A stretch of DNA of 34,327 nt from a virus. The notes below the pieces were generated by a model. The model saw nothing but the letters and a program-made list of their open reading frames with translations. It ran no database searches and was not told the DNA's origin. The position numbers were made by a program, and so were the translations under genes. How positions within the stretch are numbered: position 1 is the first letter of the stretch; each line of letters starts with the position of its first letter. This document shows positions 1 to 9,010 of this stretch, piece after piece. The stretch covers positions 1-34,327 of the IMG/VR virus record IMGVR_UViG_3300042463_000838. The stretch is one strand, 5' to 3'.

Positions 1-1290
1 GAAGGCGGAAATTTTATAGGCTCTGACAGCCTCCCGCCTGCATCTGTAACCAGTCTCACGGGCGGTGCTTGGGTATCGGCACAATTCGCCACTCCGGGGG
101 GCGTGTTTCTGCGCCTTGTCAATGGTCAGGACACGTCGCTTGTTTATGATGGCTCAACCTTCAATACGGCCCCTGCCATTACAGGCGTTTCTAGCAATAC
201 ATTGTCGTATGTGTGGGCTTTCAAAAACAGGCTGTGGTTTGTCCAGAAGGATACGCTGAACGCTGCATATCTAAACGCTGTTGACGCGATTAGCGGTGCC
301 GCTTCTCTGTTTCCTCTTGGTGGCGTGTTCCAGCTTGGCGGCTCGCTTTTGTTCGGGGCGTCGTGGTCGCTGGACGAAAATAGCGGCCTTTCGGCGTCCA
401 ATGTTTTCGTCACGACTGAAGGCGAGGTCGCTGTCTATCAGGGGAGCAACCCGGCAAGCGCATCAGATTTTACCCTTCGCGGCGTTTATCGCATCGGTCG
501 CCCTCTTGGGCCGAACGCCTTTATCCGTGCGGGTGGTGATCTGATCATTGCAACAGAAATTGGGTTTGTCCCTCTTTCGCAAGCTATTCAGCGCGACGTG
601 GCGGCTCTTGCCCCGGCTGCGGTATCCTACCCCATTGAGACGGTATGGAACAACGCCGTTGCAACATCGCAAGGGGCCTGGACGGCGGTTCTTTGGCCCT
701 CTGAGCAGATGACGATTGTTTGTCCACCAGCCGGGTATTCCCGGCGCGGAGAGTTGTTTGTCGCCAATTCCCGAACAGGGGCTTGGTGCTTGTTTACGGG
801 CCAAAAAATCAACTGCCTGCATGTTTATGATGGGCGGTGCTTCTATGGCTCAACCGATGGCCGTATTGTTGAAATGGAAACAACGGGCTCGGATGAGGGA
901 AGTGTTTACACTGGAACAGTAATTCCGTTGTTTGATGATCTTCGCTCTCCCGCTCAAGCAAAAATTCCATTGCTAGGGCGTGCTACACTGATCGCGCCTA
1001 GCGATCCGCCCGTTACGCTGTCATGCCAGTTTGACTACAACATCAACCTTCTTGCCGCGCCTGATGCTTCGCCAACGATTGCTGGCTCGGTGTGGGGTGG
1101 CGGCGTTTGGGGATCGTCAACATGGGGCGCGCAGACAACGCGCTCGACGTTCCAGCGTTGGAACAGTGTTGGTGGCTATGGCTACGCTGTCGCGCCCTCG
1201 CTTCAGATTTCAAGCGGTGGGCTCACTCCTCCTAACATTGATCTTGTCAGCATTGATCTGACTTATGAAACGGCAGATATCGTTTCGTGA
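1..1290 (+). CDS. Tail nozzle/hub-like beta-rich protein, 5' truncated by window
   Basis: The frame is open from the first base, so the gene continues upstream of the window; a GTG at 103 is internal. At least 429 residues are visible. The protein is rich in short beta strands, Gly, Ser and aromatic residues, with recurring blade-like segments and a Gly/Trp-rich stretch (WGGGVWGSSTWG) near residue 365, as in beta-propeller nozzle proteins of short-tailed phages (P22 gp10, T7 gp12). Its place just before internal virion proteins fits a tail-tube or nozzle role. The stop overlaps the GTG of the next gene. Assignment rests on position and composition, not on a diagnostic motif; another tail or head-completion protein is possible. 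Confidence 0.6.
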   Translation, partial: EGGNFIGSDSLPPASVTSLTGGAWVSAQFATPGGVFLRLVNGQDTSLVYDGSTFNTAPAITGVSSNTLSYVWAFKNRLWFVQKDTLNAAYLNAVDAISGAASLFPLGGVFQLGGSLLFGASWSLDENSGLSASNVFVTTEGEVAVYQGSNPASASDFTLRGVYRIGRPLGPNAFIRAGGDLIIATEIGFVPLSQAIQRDVAALAPAAVSYPIETVWNNAVATSQGAWTAVLWPSEQMTIVCPPAGYSRRGELFVANSRTGAWCLFTGQKINCLHVYDGRCFYGSTDGRIVEMETTGSDEGSVYTGTVIPLFDDLRSPAQAKIPLLGRATLIAPSDPPVTLSCQFDYNINLLAAPDASPTIAGSVWGGGVWGSSTWGAQTTRSTFQRWNSVGGYGYAVAPSLQISSGGLTPPNIDLVSIDLTYETADIVS

Positions 1291-1670
1291 TCATCACAGG
1301 CGGGAGGGTGATTGAATATGTCTCATCCAAGATTGGCAGAGATATCATCCCGCCATGCACTGCCATCGGTCGCGAAAAAGACGGGTTAATCGTCGCGGGC
1401 GTTGTGTTCAACATCTACACCGGCCCCGATATCGAAGTGACTGTAGCCGCTGAGCAAGGTGGAGTAACACGCGGGCTTGTTGCGGCATGCGGTCGTTACG
1501 TTTTTAGCCAACTTGGCTGTTTGCGAGCGTCTATCACAACAGAGCAATCTCACGTCATTGATCTTGCAACTCGCCTTGGCGCTCAGACCGAAGGGCGGAA
1601 ACGCAACGCCTTCGGCCTTGGCCGTGACGCTATTCTTCTCGGCATCCTCAAAGAGGATTGGAAATTATAA
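1287..1670 (+). CDS. GNAT acetyltransferase-fold phage protein
   Basis: 127 residues starting at a GTG that overlaps the upstream TGA; an in-frame GTG at 1308 is an alternative start. The order is a beta strand with a PPCTAIGREKDG turn, the central strands IVAGVVFNIY and IEVTVAA, then an arginine-containing helix (RGLVAACGRYVF) and the strand LRASITTEQ. This matches the compact GNAT-like proteins often found between tail genes of podoviruses. In other GNAT enzymes this fold transfers an acetyl group from acetyl-CoA, but substrate and activity here are unknown. It may have a structural or assembly role, since it sits inside the virion operon. It is coupled to the next gene through TAATG. Confidence 0.6.
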   Translation: MIITGGRVIEYVSSKIGRDIIPPCTAIGREKDGLIVAGVVFNIYTGPDIEVTVAAEQGGVTRGLVAACGRYVFSQLGCLRASITTEQSHVIDLATRLGAQTEGRKRNAFGLGRDAILLGILKEDWKL

Positions 1671-2671
1671 TGCAAGCACCGAAAGCTCCGGCTGCACCCG
1701 ATCCAAAGGTGACAGCGCAAACGCAGTCGGCGGGTAATGTAGCGACTGCGACCGCTCAAAACACTATGGGCATGGTTGATAAGTTCGGCCCTACCGGATC
1801 CGAAACCTACAAGGTAACGGAATATCTGGATCAGCCAGACGGCTTTGGCGGGACCATGCGTGTTCCGCGTTATGCGCAGACCACGACTCTGACGCCGGAA
1901 CAGCAGGCCATTTTCAACACCGGCCAGCAGACCGAGCAGAATATCGCCACGATTGGCCGCGACCAGTCGCAGCGCATTGGCGACCTTCTTGGTAAGCCCA
2001 TTCAAATGGGGAATGAGGCGACGGAAGCGCGCCTGATGGAGCTTGGTTCAAGCCGGCTTAACCCGGTCTTCCAGCGCGACGAGGAAAGCCTTCGCACGCG
2101 TCTTGCCAATTCTGGCATTCGCGCCGGCACGGCGGCGTTTGATGCCGAAATGGGGCAATTCAACCAGCGTCGCAATGACGCCTATAATCAGCTTCTTTTG
2201 TCGGGCCGGGCGCAGGCAAATCAGGAATTGCTTACCGAGCGTAATCAGCCTATCAACGAAATTACGGCTCTTCTGTCTGGCTCTCAGGTCAGCATGCCGC
2301 AGTTTAATAACCCGCAGACTGCGGGCCTTGCAGGCGTGGATTATAGCGGGCTTGTTCGGGATAAATACAATGCGGATATGGCGGCTTACAACGCAAAAGT
2401 GAATGGCCAGAATGCTATGATGGGCGGGCTGTTCAGTCTCGCTGGCACTCTCGGCAGCGCTGGCATGCGCTTTTCTGATACCCGGCTGAAATCCAACATT
2501 CGCCGCGTTGGCAAACATCGCTCCGGGCTGACGCTTTACGCCTATGACATCCTTGGGCGGCGCGAAATTGGCGTGATGGCTCAAGAGGCCCTTGCCGCGT
2601 TCCCGCATGCCGTTTCTCAGGACAACGTGACCGGCTGGCTTATGGTCGATTATGAAAGGCTTGCGGCATGA
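1670..2671 (+). CDS. Virion protein with C-terminal S74-like (intramolecular chaperone) motif
   Basis: 333 residues. The ATG at 1670 overlaps the upstream TAA and is preferred over a TTG four codons earlier. The N-terminal two thirds is Gln/Asn/Ala-rich and largely helical, like internal virion or tail-needle-type proteins. The last about 65 residues begin with SDTRLK and continue through GLTLYAYDILG, GVMAQEAL, PHAV and WLMVDYERL. That is the signature order of the Peptidase_S74 domain, in which a Ser and a Lys five residues later form the self-cleavage dyad (here S269 and K274). In tail fibres this domain helps trimerise the protein and then cuts itself off. The domain is shorter than the usual roughly 100 residues, so cleavage is uncertain. 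Confidence 0.65.
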   Translation: MQAPKAPAAPDPKVTAQTQSAGNVATATAQNTMGMVDKFGPTGSETYKVTEYLDQPDGFGGTMRVPRYAQTTTLTPEQQAIFNTGQQTEQNIATIGRDQSQRIGDLLGKPIQMGNEATEARLMELGSSRLNPVFQRDEESLRTRLANSGIRAGTAAFDAEMGQFNQRRNDAYNQLLLSGRAQANQELLTERNQPINEITALLSGSQVSMPQFNNPQTAGLAGVDYSGLVRDKYNADMAAYNAKVNGQNAMMGGLFSLAGTLGSAGMRFSDTRLKSNIRRVGKHRSGLTLYAYDILGRREIGVMAQEALAAFPHAVSQDNVTGWLMVDYERLAA

Positions 2672-4515
2672 TCGGCAATTTTGTTTGGGGTGACGGCGGG
2701 AAGGCAATCACGCCGGATGAGGCCAAGCGGCGGCGTGAAATCGCTATGGCCATGATCCAGCAGGGCACGGCGAACAGGCCTATTCAGCATTGGGCGCAAG
2801 GCGCTGCGAACGTCGCTCAGGCGCTCATGGGCGCTTATGACATGCGGCAGACGGACAAGCAGGAAGCGGCGGCCCGCGAGGCTTCCAAGGCTCAAGACGC
2901 GGCCTTGCTGTCGGCAATGGGTGGTGGCGCTACGGCTGCCGCGCCTGCAATGGCCCCGCAAGGTGGCGGTCAAGCCGCTCCTGTGCCGCCTCCCCAAGAC
3001 GGGGTTCGCGCCTCTCCTGACATGTTCAGGATGATCGAAGAGCAAAACGCGCAAGCCGGGTTGCCGCCCGGATATCTGACGCGAACAGCCCAGATTGAAA
3101 GCGGCATGAATCCATCCGCGAAAAACCCTAATTCAAGCGCGACGGGGCTTTTCCAGTTTATCGACTCGACGCGGAAGCAATATGGCGGGTTCGATCCGAT
3201 GGACCCTGCTGCTAGCACGCAGGCCGCTGCACGGCTGGCGAGTGACAACAGGGCCGCTTTGGTTAAGGCTCTTGGTCGCGAGCCGAACGCGGGAGAGCTT
3301 TACCTTGCGCACCAGCAGGGCGCGGGCGGGGCGTCCAAGCTTCTCGCCAACCCAAATGCGAGAGCGGTTGATCTGCTCGGCGCGAATGCGGTTCGCCTGA
3401 ACGGCGGCGATGAAAACATGACGGCGGGGCAGTTCGCCAGCAAGTGGACGGGCAAGTTTGGTGATGGGGCATCGCCAGCCGCTCCGCAAGCTGCACCAGT
3501 CACGCCAGTTCAACAGGTTGCGCAGGCTAACCCGCAGCTTTTGCAAGCGGCCATGGCGCGCATGAATGATCCATATGCGCCTCCTGGATCGCGTGCGGTT
3601 GCTCAGGCCCTTGTGCAGCGCCTTGTGACGCAGGAAACAAAAGACCCCCGCGACAGCAGGCTGAAAGACTTGAGCATCGCAGAAAAAGAGGCTGCGCTTA
3701 CAAACCAATCTCAGATGACGCCATTGCAGCGTCGTCAGGCCGAATTGGCGGTTCAGAAGAGCGAACGCGAATTGGCGGGAGAGGGCGCGTCCCCACTAAC
3801 GCCAGAAGAGCGTAAATCAATCGGCATCCCTGAAGGCCAGCCTGCATACAAAACTCGTTCTGGCGAAATTAAATTCGGTCCGGCAGGAACGCGCGTCAAT
3901 GTGGACGCGAGCCAGAAAACAGAAAGCGAGTTCGGCAAAGAAACCGGCAAGGCGCTGGCCAAGCGGTTTGATCAATTGGCGTCAGATGGTGACGAGGCCG
4001 CACAAAATCTTGAATTGGTTGGGGAGATGCGCCGACTGGGAGGCCGCATTGACACGGGCGCGGGGGCAGCTGTCAAATCTTATCTTGGCAAGATCGGCGT
4101 GAAGACTGAAGGCGTGTCAGATATCGAGGCTTTCAATACGCTGATTAACCGCCTCACGCCTCAGCAGCGCGTGCCGGGTTCTGGCGCCACATCCGATTTT
4201 GACGCCAAAATGTTCAGGGAAAGTTTGCCGAGCCTCATGAACACACCAGAGGGCAACGCTAAAATTCTTGAGACCATTGAGCGCATCAGCACGAACAAAA
4301 TCGCGCGCGGAGAAGTCGCGATGCGCGTTCAAATGGGCGAGTTGACGCCGAAACAGGGGCTTGATGAAATTCGCAAGCTTCAAGCCGAGGCGCGATCGAT
4401 TTCCGATCAATTCAAACCCGCTCAAAAGCAGCAGTCGCCCGGCAATCTAGCCCCATCCACATCAGAACCCGGCAAAGTTCTCCGTTACAACCCTCAAACG
4501 GGAGAGTTTGAATGA
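2668..4515 (+). CDS. Internal virion/ejection protein with lytic transglycosylase domain
   Basis: 615 residues, ATGA overlap with the upstream gene. After an Ala/Pro/Gln-rich linker (about 60-115), residues 136-260 carry an SLT lytic transglycosylase domain: AQIESGMNP with catalytic E144, ATGLFQF at 158-164 and LYLAHQQGAGGA near 211-222. Such domains cleave peptidoglycan so that the ejection proteins can build a DNA channel across the cell wall. The rest is helical with a proline-rich tail. Size, order and the following large Ala/Gly-rich gene fit the ejection-protein module of T7/P22-like phages. The domain call is firm; the ejection role is inferred from context. Confidence 0.8.
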   Translation: MIGNFVWGDGGKAITPDEAKRRREIAMAMIQQGTANRPIQHWAQGAANVAQALMGAYDMRQTDKQEAAAREASKAQDAALLSAMGGGATAAAPAMAPQGGGQAAPVPPPQDGVRASPDMFRMIEEQNAQAGLPPGYLTRTAQIESGMNPSAKNPNSSATGLFQFIDSTRKQYGGFDPMDPAASTQAAARLASDNRAALVKALGREPNAGELYLAHQQGAGGASKLLANPNARAVDLLGANAVRLNGGDENMTAGQFASKWTGKFGDGASPAAPQAAPVTPVQQVAQANPQLLQAAMARMNDPYAPPGSRAVAQALVQRLVTQETKDPRDSRLKDLSIAEKEAALTNQSQMTPLQRRQAELAVQKSERELAGEGASPLTPEERKSIGIPEGQPAYKTRSGEIKFGPAGTRVNVDASQKTESEFGKETGKALAKRFDQLASDGDEAAQNLELVGEMRRLGGRIDTGAGAAVKSYLGKIGVKTEGVSDIEAFNTLINRLTPQQRVPGSGATSDFDAKMFRESLPSLMNTPEGNAKILETIERISTNKIARGEVAMRVQMGELTPKQGLDEIRKLQAEARSISDQFKPAQKQQSPGNLAPSTSEPGKVLRYNPQTGEFE

Positions 4516-6125
4516 ACATCCGCGTTCAGGGGCCTGACGGCGTAATTCTGGAATTTCCAGCTGGGACCGATCCGGGTGTCATGAAGAGCGCGATGCAAAA
4601 GCGCTATGGTGGGCCGCAGCAAAAGTCCATTGCGCAGACCCAGGCGATGCCGGATACGGGCTCGGCGTCAACAATGGATGGATTCCTACCCGTTGACACG
4701 CAGGGCGCTATAGCCCCGCCTCAAGGCACGGGTATTGGCGAGGAGTTGCGCCGCCTTGGTCGTAGCGCAGATGACGCGGTGCGCGTCGGCGCGAACGCCA
4801 TGACATTCGGCCTTGCGGATCGTTTTGCGGGCGCGATGACGGGCAAAGGAACCGAGGGTGAGCGCGCCGTCACAAAGGGCTCCCGTGAGCGTCTCGGCCC
4901 GGTTGCCTCGACGGCCATTGATATTGCGGGCGGCGTCTTGCCCGGGGTGGGGCTCGCCAAGGCGGGCATCACGGCGGCGCGTGCCATCCCGCAAGCGGGA
5001 CTTCTCGGCAGGCTTGGGGCTGGCGCAGTGGATGGCGCGGCACTCGGCGCGGCAAACGCGCTCGGTTATGGCGAGGATGTCCAGCAGGGCGCGCTTATGG
5101 GCGGCGCCGGCGGCGGTGCGGGCGCTCTTGCAGGTGAGGTGCTTTCCGCTGGCATGCGTGGGCTTGGCCGCGTCACGCGCCCAGCTGCCCCGGCCGCGCC
5201 GTCGCTTGATGACCTCAAGATGCAGCAAAAGGCGGCTTACCAAGCATTTGACGACATCAACCCGATTTACGATGCGAAAGAGCTTGCCGCCGCGCAAGCA
5301 AGGCTTCAAGGGCGATTTGCTGAAATGGGCGCTGACCCAGCCTTGCAGCCCAAAGCCTTTGTCACCTTAAACAGAGTTGCTCAAGACGTTGAATCCGGCT
5401 TGCCTGTTACGGGTAAGGGTCTTGAGACAATCCGCAAGGTTGCGGGCAATGCTTACGACCCCATGAACCCGTCAAGCAATTTGCTCGTGAAGGCGGTGCA
5501 GGGCGAAATTGAGGGGATTATGGGCAATCCCGGCGCGGCCATCTCTGGGGACGCCAAGGCGGCGGCTGATGCTGTTGCCCAAGGGCGTGAATTGACAAAG
5601 CGCATCAAAAAACAAGAGATTGTCGATCAGCTTCTTGAAAAGGCAAACATCCGCGCTGATCGAGCCGGATCGGGCGGCAACATCGATAACGCGACGCGCC
5701 AAGAACTTTCCAAGCTTCTCGACCCCAAAAGCAAACAAGGGAAGATGTTCACCGAAGACGAGCGCGGGGCCGTTCGTGAGCTGGTAAAAGGCACGCTTGC
5801 GGGCAACATTATGCGGGGCGTCGGAAAGCTCTCCCCCCAGGGATCGGGCCTCATGTCAGCGCTTGGCATCGGCGGCGCTGTAGCCAATCCCTTAGCAGCC
5901 ATCCCCTTTGCGCTCGGTGCGGCCGCCAAACCCATCGGCGATAAAATGACGGAAAACAGCGCGCGGCGACTCGGTGAACTCATTCGCGCGGGCGGGAGCA
6001 AAGAGGCAGCATTCGGCACACCAAACATGCTTGAACGCATGGGCACTGACAACCGTGACGCTATTGTTCGAGCCCTCATGATGTCAGGCGCTATCGCTGC
6101 CCCCGGAATCGTATCCAACCGCTAA
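4512..6125 (+). CDS. Large internal virion (ejection) protein candidate
   Basis: 537 residues, ATGA overlap with the upstream transglycosylase gene. It opens with NIRVQGPDGVILEFPAGTDP, a short beta motif often seen at the N-terminus of podovirus internal proteins. Residues about 140-220 form a Gly/Ala zipper-like stretch (GLLGRLGAGAVDGAALG, ALMGGAGGGAGALAGEVL), with another hydrophobic Ala/Gly segment near 430-470. Both could enter a membrane. The remainder is helical and charged. These traits and the position suggest a channel-forming ejection protein working with the preceding protein. No catalytic motif is visible, and the family cannot be named. Confidence 0.6.
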   Translation: MNIRVQGPDGVILEFPAGTDPGVMKSAMQKRYGGPQQKSIAQTQAMPDTGSASTMDGFLPVDTQGAIAPPQGTGIGEELRRLGRSADDAVRVGANAMTFGLADRFAGAMTGKGTEGERAVTKGSRERLGPVASTAIDIAGGVLPGVGLAKAGITAARAIPQAGLLGRLGAGAVDGAALGAANALGYGEDVQQGALMGGAGGGAGALAGEVLSAGMRGLGRVTRPAAPAAPSLDDLKMQQKAAYQAFDDINPIYDAKELAAAQARLQGRFAEMGADPALQPKAFVTLNRVAQDVESGLPVTGKGLETIRKVAGNAYDPMNPSSNLLVKAVQGEIEGIMGNPGAAISGDAKAAADAVAQGRELTKRIKKQEIVDQLLEKANIRADRAGSGGNIDNATRQELSKLLDPKSKQGKMFTEDERGAVRELVKGTLAGNIMRGVGKLSPQGSGLMSALGIGGAVANPLAAIPFALGAAAKPIGDKMTENSARRLGELIRAGGSKEAAFGTPNMLERMGTDNRDAIVRALMMSGAIAAPGIVSNR

Positions 6126-6233
6126 GATGATGAACAAGACCAGCGCTGCCCCAAGCACGGTTTCAACCGTGATGCCTTGGCGCGCCAGAACGACGGCTGT
6201 CGTCGCGCCGTAAACAACCAAAATTGTCTGCAT
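6084..6233 (-). CDS. Possible small membrane protein (49 aa), opposite strand
   Basis: A 49-residue frame beginning MQTILVVYGATTAVV with two hydrophobic stretches (about 2-16 and 24-39, ending VLGAALVLFIILAV) and a short polar tail. It starts next to the terminator hairpin and overlaps the end of the internal virion gene. The GGGGTG-like sequence upstream is a weak ribosome site. The sequence looks like a small membrane protein, but it is antisense to the late operon and could be chance in GC-rich DNA. Confidence 0.25.
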   Translation of the reverse strand: MQTILVVYGATTAVVLARQGITVETVLGAALVLFIILAVGYDSGGSDSA

Positions 6234-6244
6234 CTCACACCCCG

Positions 6245-6266
6245 CCCCGCAAAGGCGGGGTTTTTT
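6245..6266 (+). terminator. Rho-independent terminator after internal virion genes
   Basis: A perfect 6-bp GC stem (CCCCGC/GCGGGG) with an AAAG loop is followed directly by TTTTTT. It lies between the internal virion gene and the tail fibre gene, so it would separate or attenuate transcription of the fibre/lysis part of the late operon. Confidence 0.85.
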
Positions 6267-6283
6267 GTTAAGAAAGGCCCATC

Positions 6284-7057
6284 ATGCCTGATGATCCGAA
6301 TGGAGTCCATTCCCTACCGGCTGGTTATCGCGCCGTTGATGGGGAAACCATTCTCTCAAGCAATCACAATCCGGCGCTTGAAGATATTTCTGCGGGGCTA
6401 ACTTCGCGCCTGCCTCGCAACGGCTCAGCGCCGATGTTGGCGAATCTCGCGATGGGTGGAAATCGCATCACGGGCCTTGCCAATGGCGTAGCACTGACTG
6501 ACGGCGTTACGCTTGCGCAAGTTCAAGCCCTTATTGCTGGACTAGGAACGCCAGCGGGAATTGTCGATATGTATGCCGGCGCAAGCGCGCCTGTCGGCTG
6601 GCTTTTGTGCCATGGGCAAGCGGTTTCTCGCACGACATACGCAGCGTTGTTTGCGGCTATTTCCACGACCTTCGGCGCTGGCGACGGCTCGACCACATTC
6701 AACCTTCCTGACGTTCGCGGCGAATTTATTCGCGGACTTGATAGCGGGCGCGGCGTGGACGCTGGCCGCACGCTCGGAAGCGCTCAACCTGCGGGTATCG
6801 CGGCGCATGGGCATACCGCGTCGGCAGTTGTGACCGATCCGGGTCATCTCCACATCACGCCAGCAGCGGGAAATATCGTGTTTGGCGGCTCGCCGGGTCA
6901 ACTAACCGCCTTTGATGCGGCTGGGCTTGGCACCCCTACGACGCGAAGCAGCAACAGCGCAATCACGGGCATTTCGGTCGAGGTCACTGTCAACGACTCG
7001 ACCGGGGCGGAAACACGCCCGCGCAACGTCGCTTTCAATCTCATCATCAAGACGTAA
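6284..7057 (+). CDS. Tail fibre protein with phage tail collar domain
   Basis: 257 residues, with AAGAAAGG about 5 bases before the ATG. Residues 1-85 are a fibre-type N-terminus ending in ANLAMGGNRITGLANG, a repeat typical of fibre shafts. Residues about 92-160 are a classic tail collar domain: GTPAGIVDMYAG, PVGWLLCHGQAVSRTTYAALF, GDGSTTFNLPDVRGEFIRG. The end (TRPRNVAFNLIIKT) matches the usual collar-protein terminus. It probably forms a receptor-binding fibre together with the tailspike encoded 13 bases downstream. It is the first gene after the terminator, so it may have its own promoter; none is obvious. Confidence 0.85.
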   Translation: MPDDPNGVHSLPAGYRAVDGETILSSNHNPALEDISAGLTSRLPRNGSAPMLANLAMGGNRITGLANGVALTDGVTLAQVQALIAGLGTPAGIVDMYAGASAPVGWLLCHGQAVSRTTYAALFAAISTTFGAGDGSTTFNLPDVRGEFIRGLDSGRGVDAGRTLGSAQPAGIAAHGHTASAVVTDPGHLHITPAAGNIVFGGSPGQLTAFDAAGLGTPTTRSSNSAITGISVEVTVNDSTGAETRPRNVAFNLIIKT

Positions 7058-7069
7058 GGACCGCTCACG

Positions 7070-9001
7070 ATGGCGACAAAGCGCATTTATGACCTGACCA
7101 ATGCAACGACGCTAAACGGTGCGGACAAGTTGCCCGTTGACCGGAGCGGGGGCACGTCTCGGTCTATTCTCGCAACTGATTTTGCTAATGCTGTTCGGCC
7201 CTATGCAAGCACGCTTGAAGCCACAACCGGGACGGCGATTGACAAAGTTATGAACCCGGCCAACACGGCGGCGGCATGGGATTCGAAGTGGGCAGCAAAT
7301 ACTACCGCATTCGGGCGCTCTCTAGTCGATGATGCCAACGCGGCGGCGGCGCGAACGACGCTCAGCGTGATGTCTGCCACGGAAACGACCGATGCATTGG
7401 CTAGGCTCCTCCCGGTGTTCGACACGCGCAGTGCGCTGAAAGCGGCAACCGCCACCGGGGTTGCCTTCCTGTCCGAGCCTGGACGGGAGGGGCTTTTCGA
7501 GTGGACGCCCGGCGACGCCACCGCCCTCATTTCTGCCGACACGCAGGAGGGGATTTGGATCAAGGCTACCGCCGTCGCCGCCAGTGTCGGAGCGTGGGTC
7601 CGTGTTTTCTCCGGCCCAGCCGACGCCCGCTGGTTTGGGGCTTCAGCATCGGGCACTGCGGCTGCAAACACCACGGCGCTCAACGCAGCGATCTCCACGC
7701 TCAAGTCCGCCTTCGGCGGGGGCACCGTTCAGTTCCCGCCCGGCACATTTGCGCTAAACGCCCTCGCCACAATCGACGGCGTGAACGACCTAATCCTTCA
7801 AGGGCACCGTGCCAGCGATCCGGGCTTCACGGGCGGCACCATCTTCGCGTGGCAAAACGCGAGCGGCGATTGCATCGTTTTCACGAATGCGCAGCATTCA
7901 GGAACGCGCGGGATCTACCACCGCCATGATGTCCGCCGCACGGGCGGGTGGACGTGCCGTCTCGCACAAGGGTGCTTCCATAGTTTTTTCGAAGGGCGCA
8001 TTGACTACGCCTGGAATGGCGTGGAGGTTTTCGGCAGTTCCGAGTGCAAGGTCGATCTGGTCGCCCGATACACTTATGGCTCACACAACCTTTTCATCAA
8101 CGGTTCGAGCAGTTTCCCACTCTACGGCGCCACGGCGCGGGTCGCGTCGGACAACCCCTATCCGACGAATGGCGACGGGCCGCGCCGGGTGTGGTCGAAC
8201 GGGCTCGCCGTCAGCAGCGGAGACATCCTGTTCTCACCGACCGCCGGCTTTTTGTATCAAGTTGTCGCTTCGGGGAACTTGGGGACGACCGAGCCGAACA
8301 CGATCCCCGGCAGCACGGGACCGGATGGATTTACGGCCACGCTGGCGAGTGGAACCGCGACGCTGCGTTTTGTCTCGCGCTCGCTCAACCACATCGAGGT
8401 CGGCAATTGGGCATACTCCATCCGGTTCGTGGCAGGCACCCACATCCTGAACGGCTTTCGAAGCCTCCTCGTTAGCGACGCGGCCAATTCGGCGCCATCC
8501 CGGCCCAAGTGGATCTATCTTGAACAATTCGAGAGCGATCATGCCTACTTCAACGGCGTCGAGCTGTTCCGAGGCGAGAGCGTGTATTTCATCGGAGCTT
8601 GGGTTGGCTCGTCGCTGGCCGCGAGGGGCGTCTTCATCGACGCGGGCTTTACTGGCGACGTGTCGTTTGATCCTGCGTGCCGGATCTCCGGCAATTGGTT
8701 CGATGGGATTTATTGCGGGGCGGGGAACAAGAACGTTCGTATCCTCGGCTCAACGATCAGCGACAATTCCCAAGCGGCAGTTGGCACCTACCACGGCGTC
8801 ATCATGGATGGAACGACGCGCTTTCAGGTGTCGGGGATTACCTCAATCGGGTCGCGCCAAGGCTACGGCATCTTCATCAACACAGGTGCGGATTACTACG
8901 CCGTCATTGGCAACAATGTCGGCGGCAACGCAACGGGCGGCATCAACAACGCTCCTGGCGCGTCTGCCGGGCGGCGCGAACTCTCCGGCAACATTACGTG
9001 A
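7070..9001 (+). CDS. Tailspike with beta-helix (pectate-lyase-like) depolymerase domain
   Basis: 643 residues, with AAGGA upstream of the ATG. The N-terminal about 130 residues (ATKRIYDLTNA, LPVDRSGGTSRSI) resemble a virion-attachment region. A small domain (about 130-180, GLFEWTPGD, EGIWIKA) leads into DARWFGASASGTAANTTALN, the typical entry to a right-handed parallel beta-helix, with GGTVQFPPGTF and repeated Gly/Asn-rich coils to about residue 600. Tailspikes of this type bind and often cleave surface polysaccharide. The catalytic residues cannot be located by eye. It is the most GC-rich part of the structural region and is likely a swapped host-range module. Confidence 0.8.
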   Translation: MATKRIYDLTNATTLNGADKLPVDRSGGTSRSILATDFANAVRPYASTLEATTGTAIDKVMNPANTAAAWDSKWAANTTAFGRSLVDDANAAAARTTLSVMSATETTDALARLLPVFDTRSALKAATATGVAFLSEPGREGLFEWTPGDATALISADTQEGIWIKATAVAASVGAWVRVFSGPADARWFGASASGTAAANTTALNAAISTLKSAFGGGTVQFPPGTFALNALATIDGVNDLILQGHRASDPGFTGGTIFAWQNASGDCIVFTNAQHSGTRGIYHRHDVRRTGGWTCRLAQGCFHSFFEGRIDYAWNGVEVFGSSECKVDLVARYTYGSHNLFINGSSSFPLYGATARVASDNPYPTNGDGPRRVWSNGLAVSSGDILFSPTAGFLYQVVASGNLGTTEPNTIPGSTGPDGFTATLASGTATLRFVSRSLNHIEVGNWAYSIRFVAGTHILNGFRSLLVSDAANSAPSRPKWIYLEQFESDHAYFNGVELFRGESVYFIGAWVGSSLAARGVFIDAGFTGDVSFDPACRISGNWFDGIYCGAGNKNVRILGSTISDNSQAAVGTYHGVIMDGTTRFQVSGITSIGSRQGYGIFINTGADYYAVIGNNVGGNATGGINNAPGASAGRRELSGNIT

Positions 9002-9010
9002 GGTTTGACC

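Noticed and set aside
6127-6213. 28-codon rightward frame before the terminator
   Set aside because: No ribosome site and no coherent composition.
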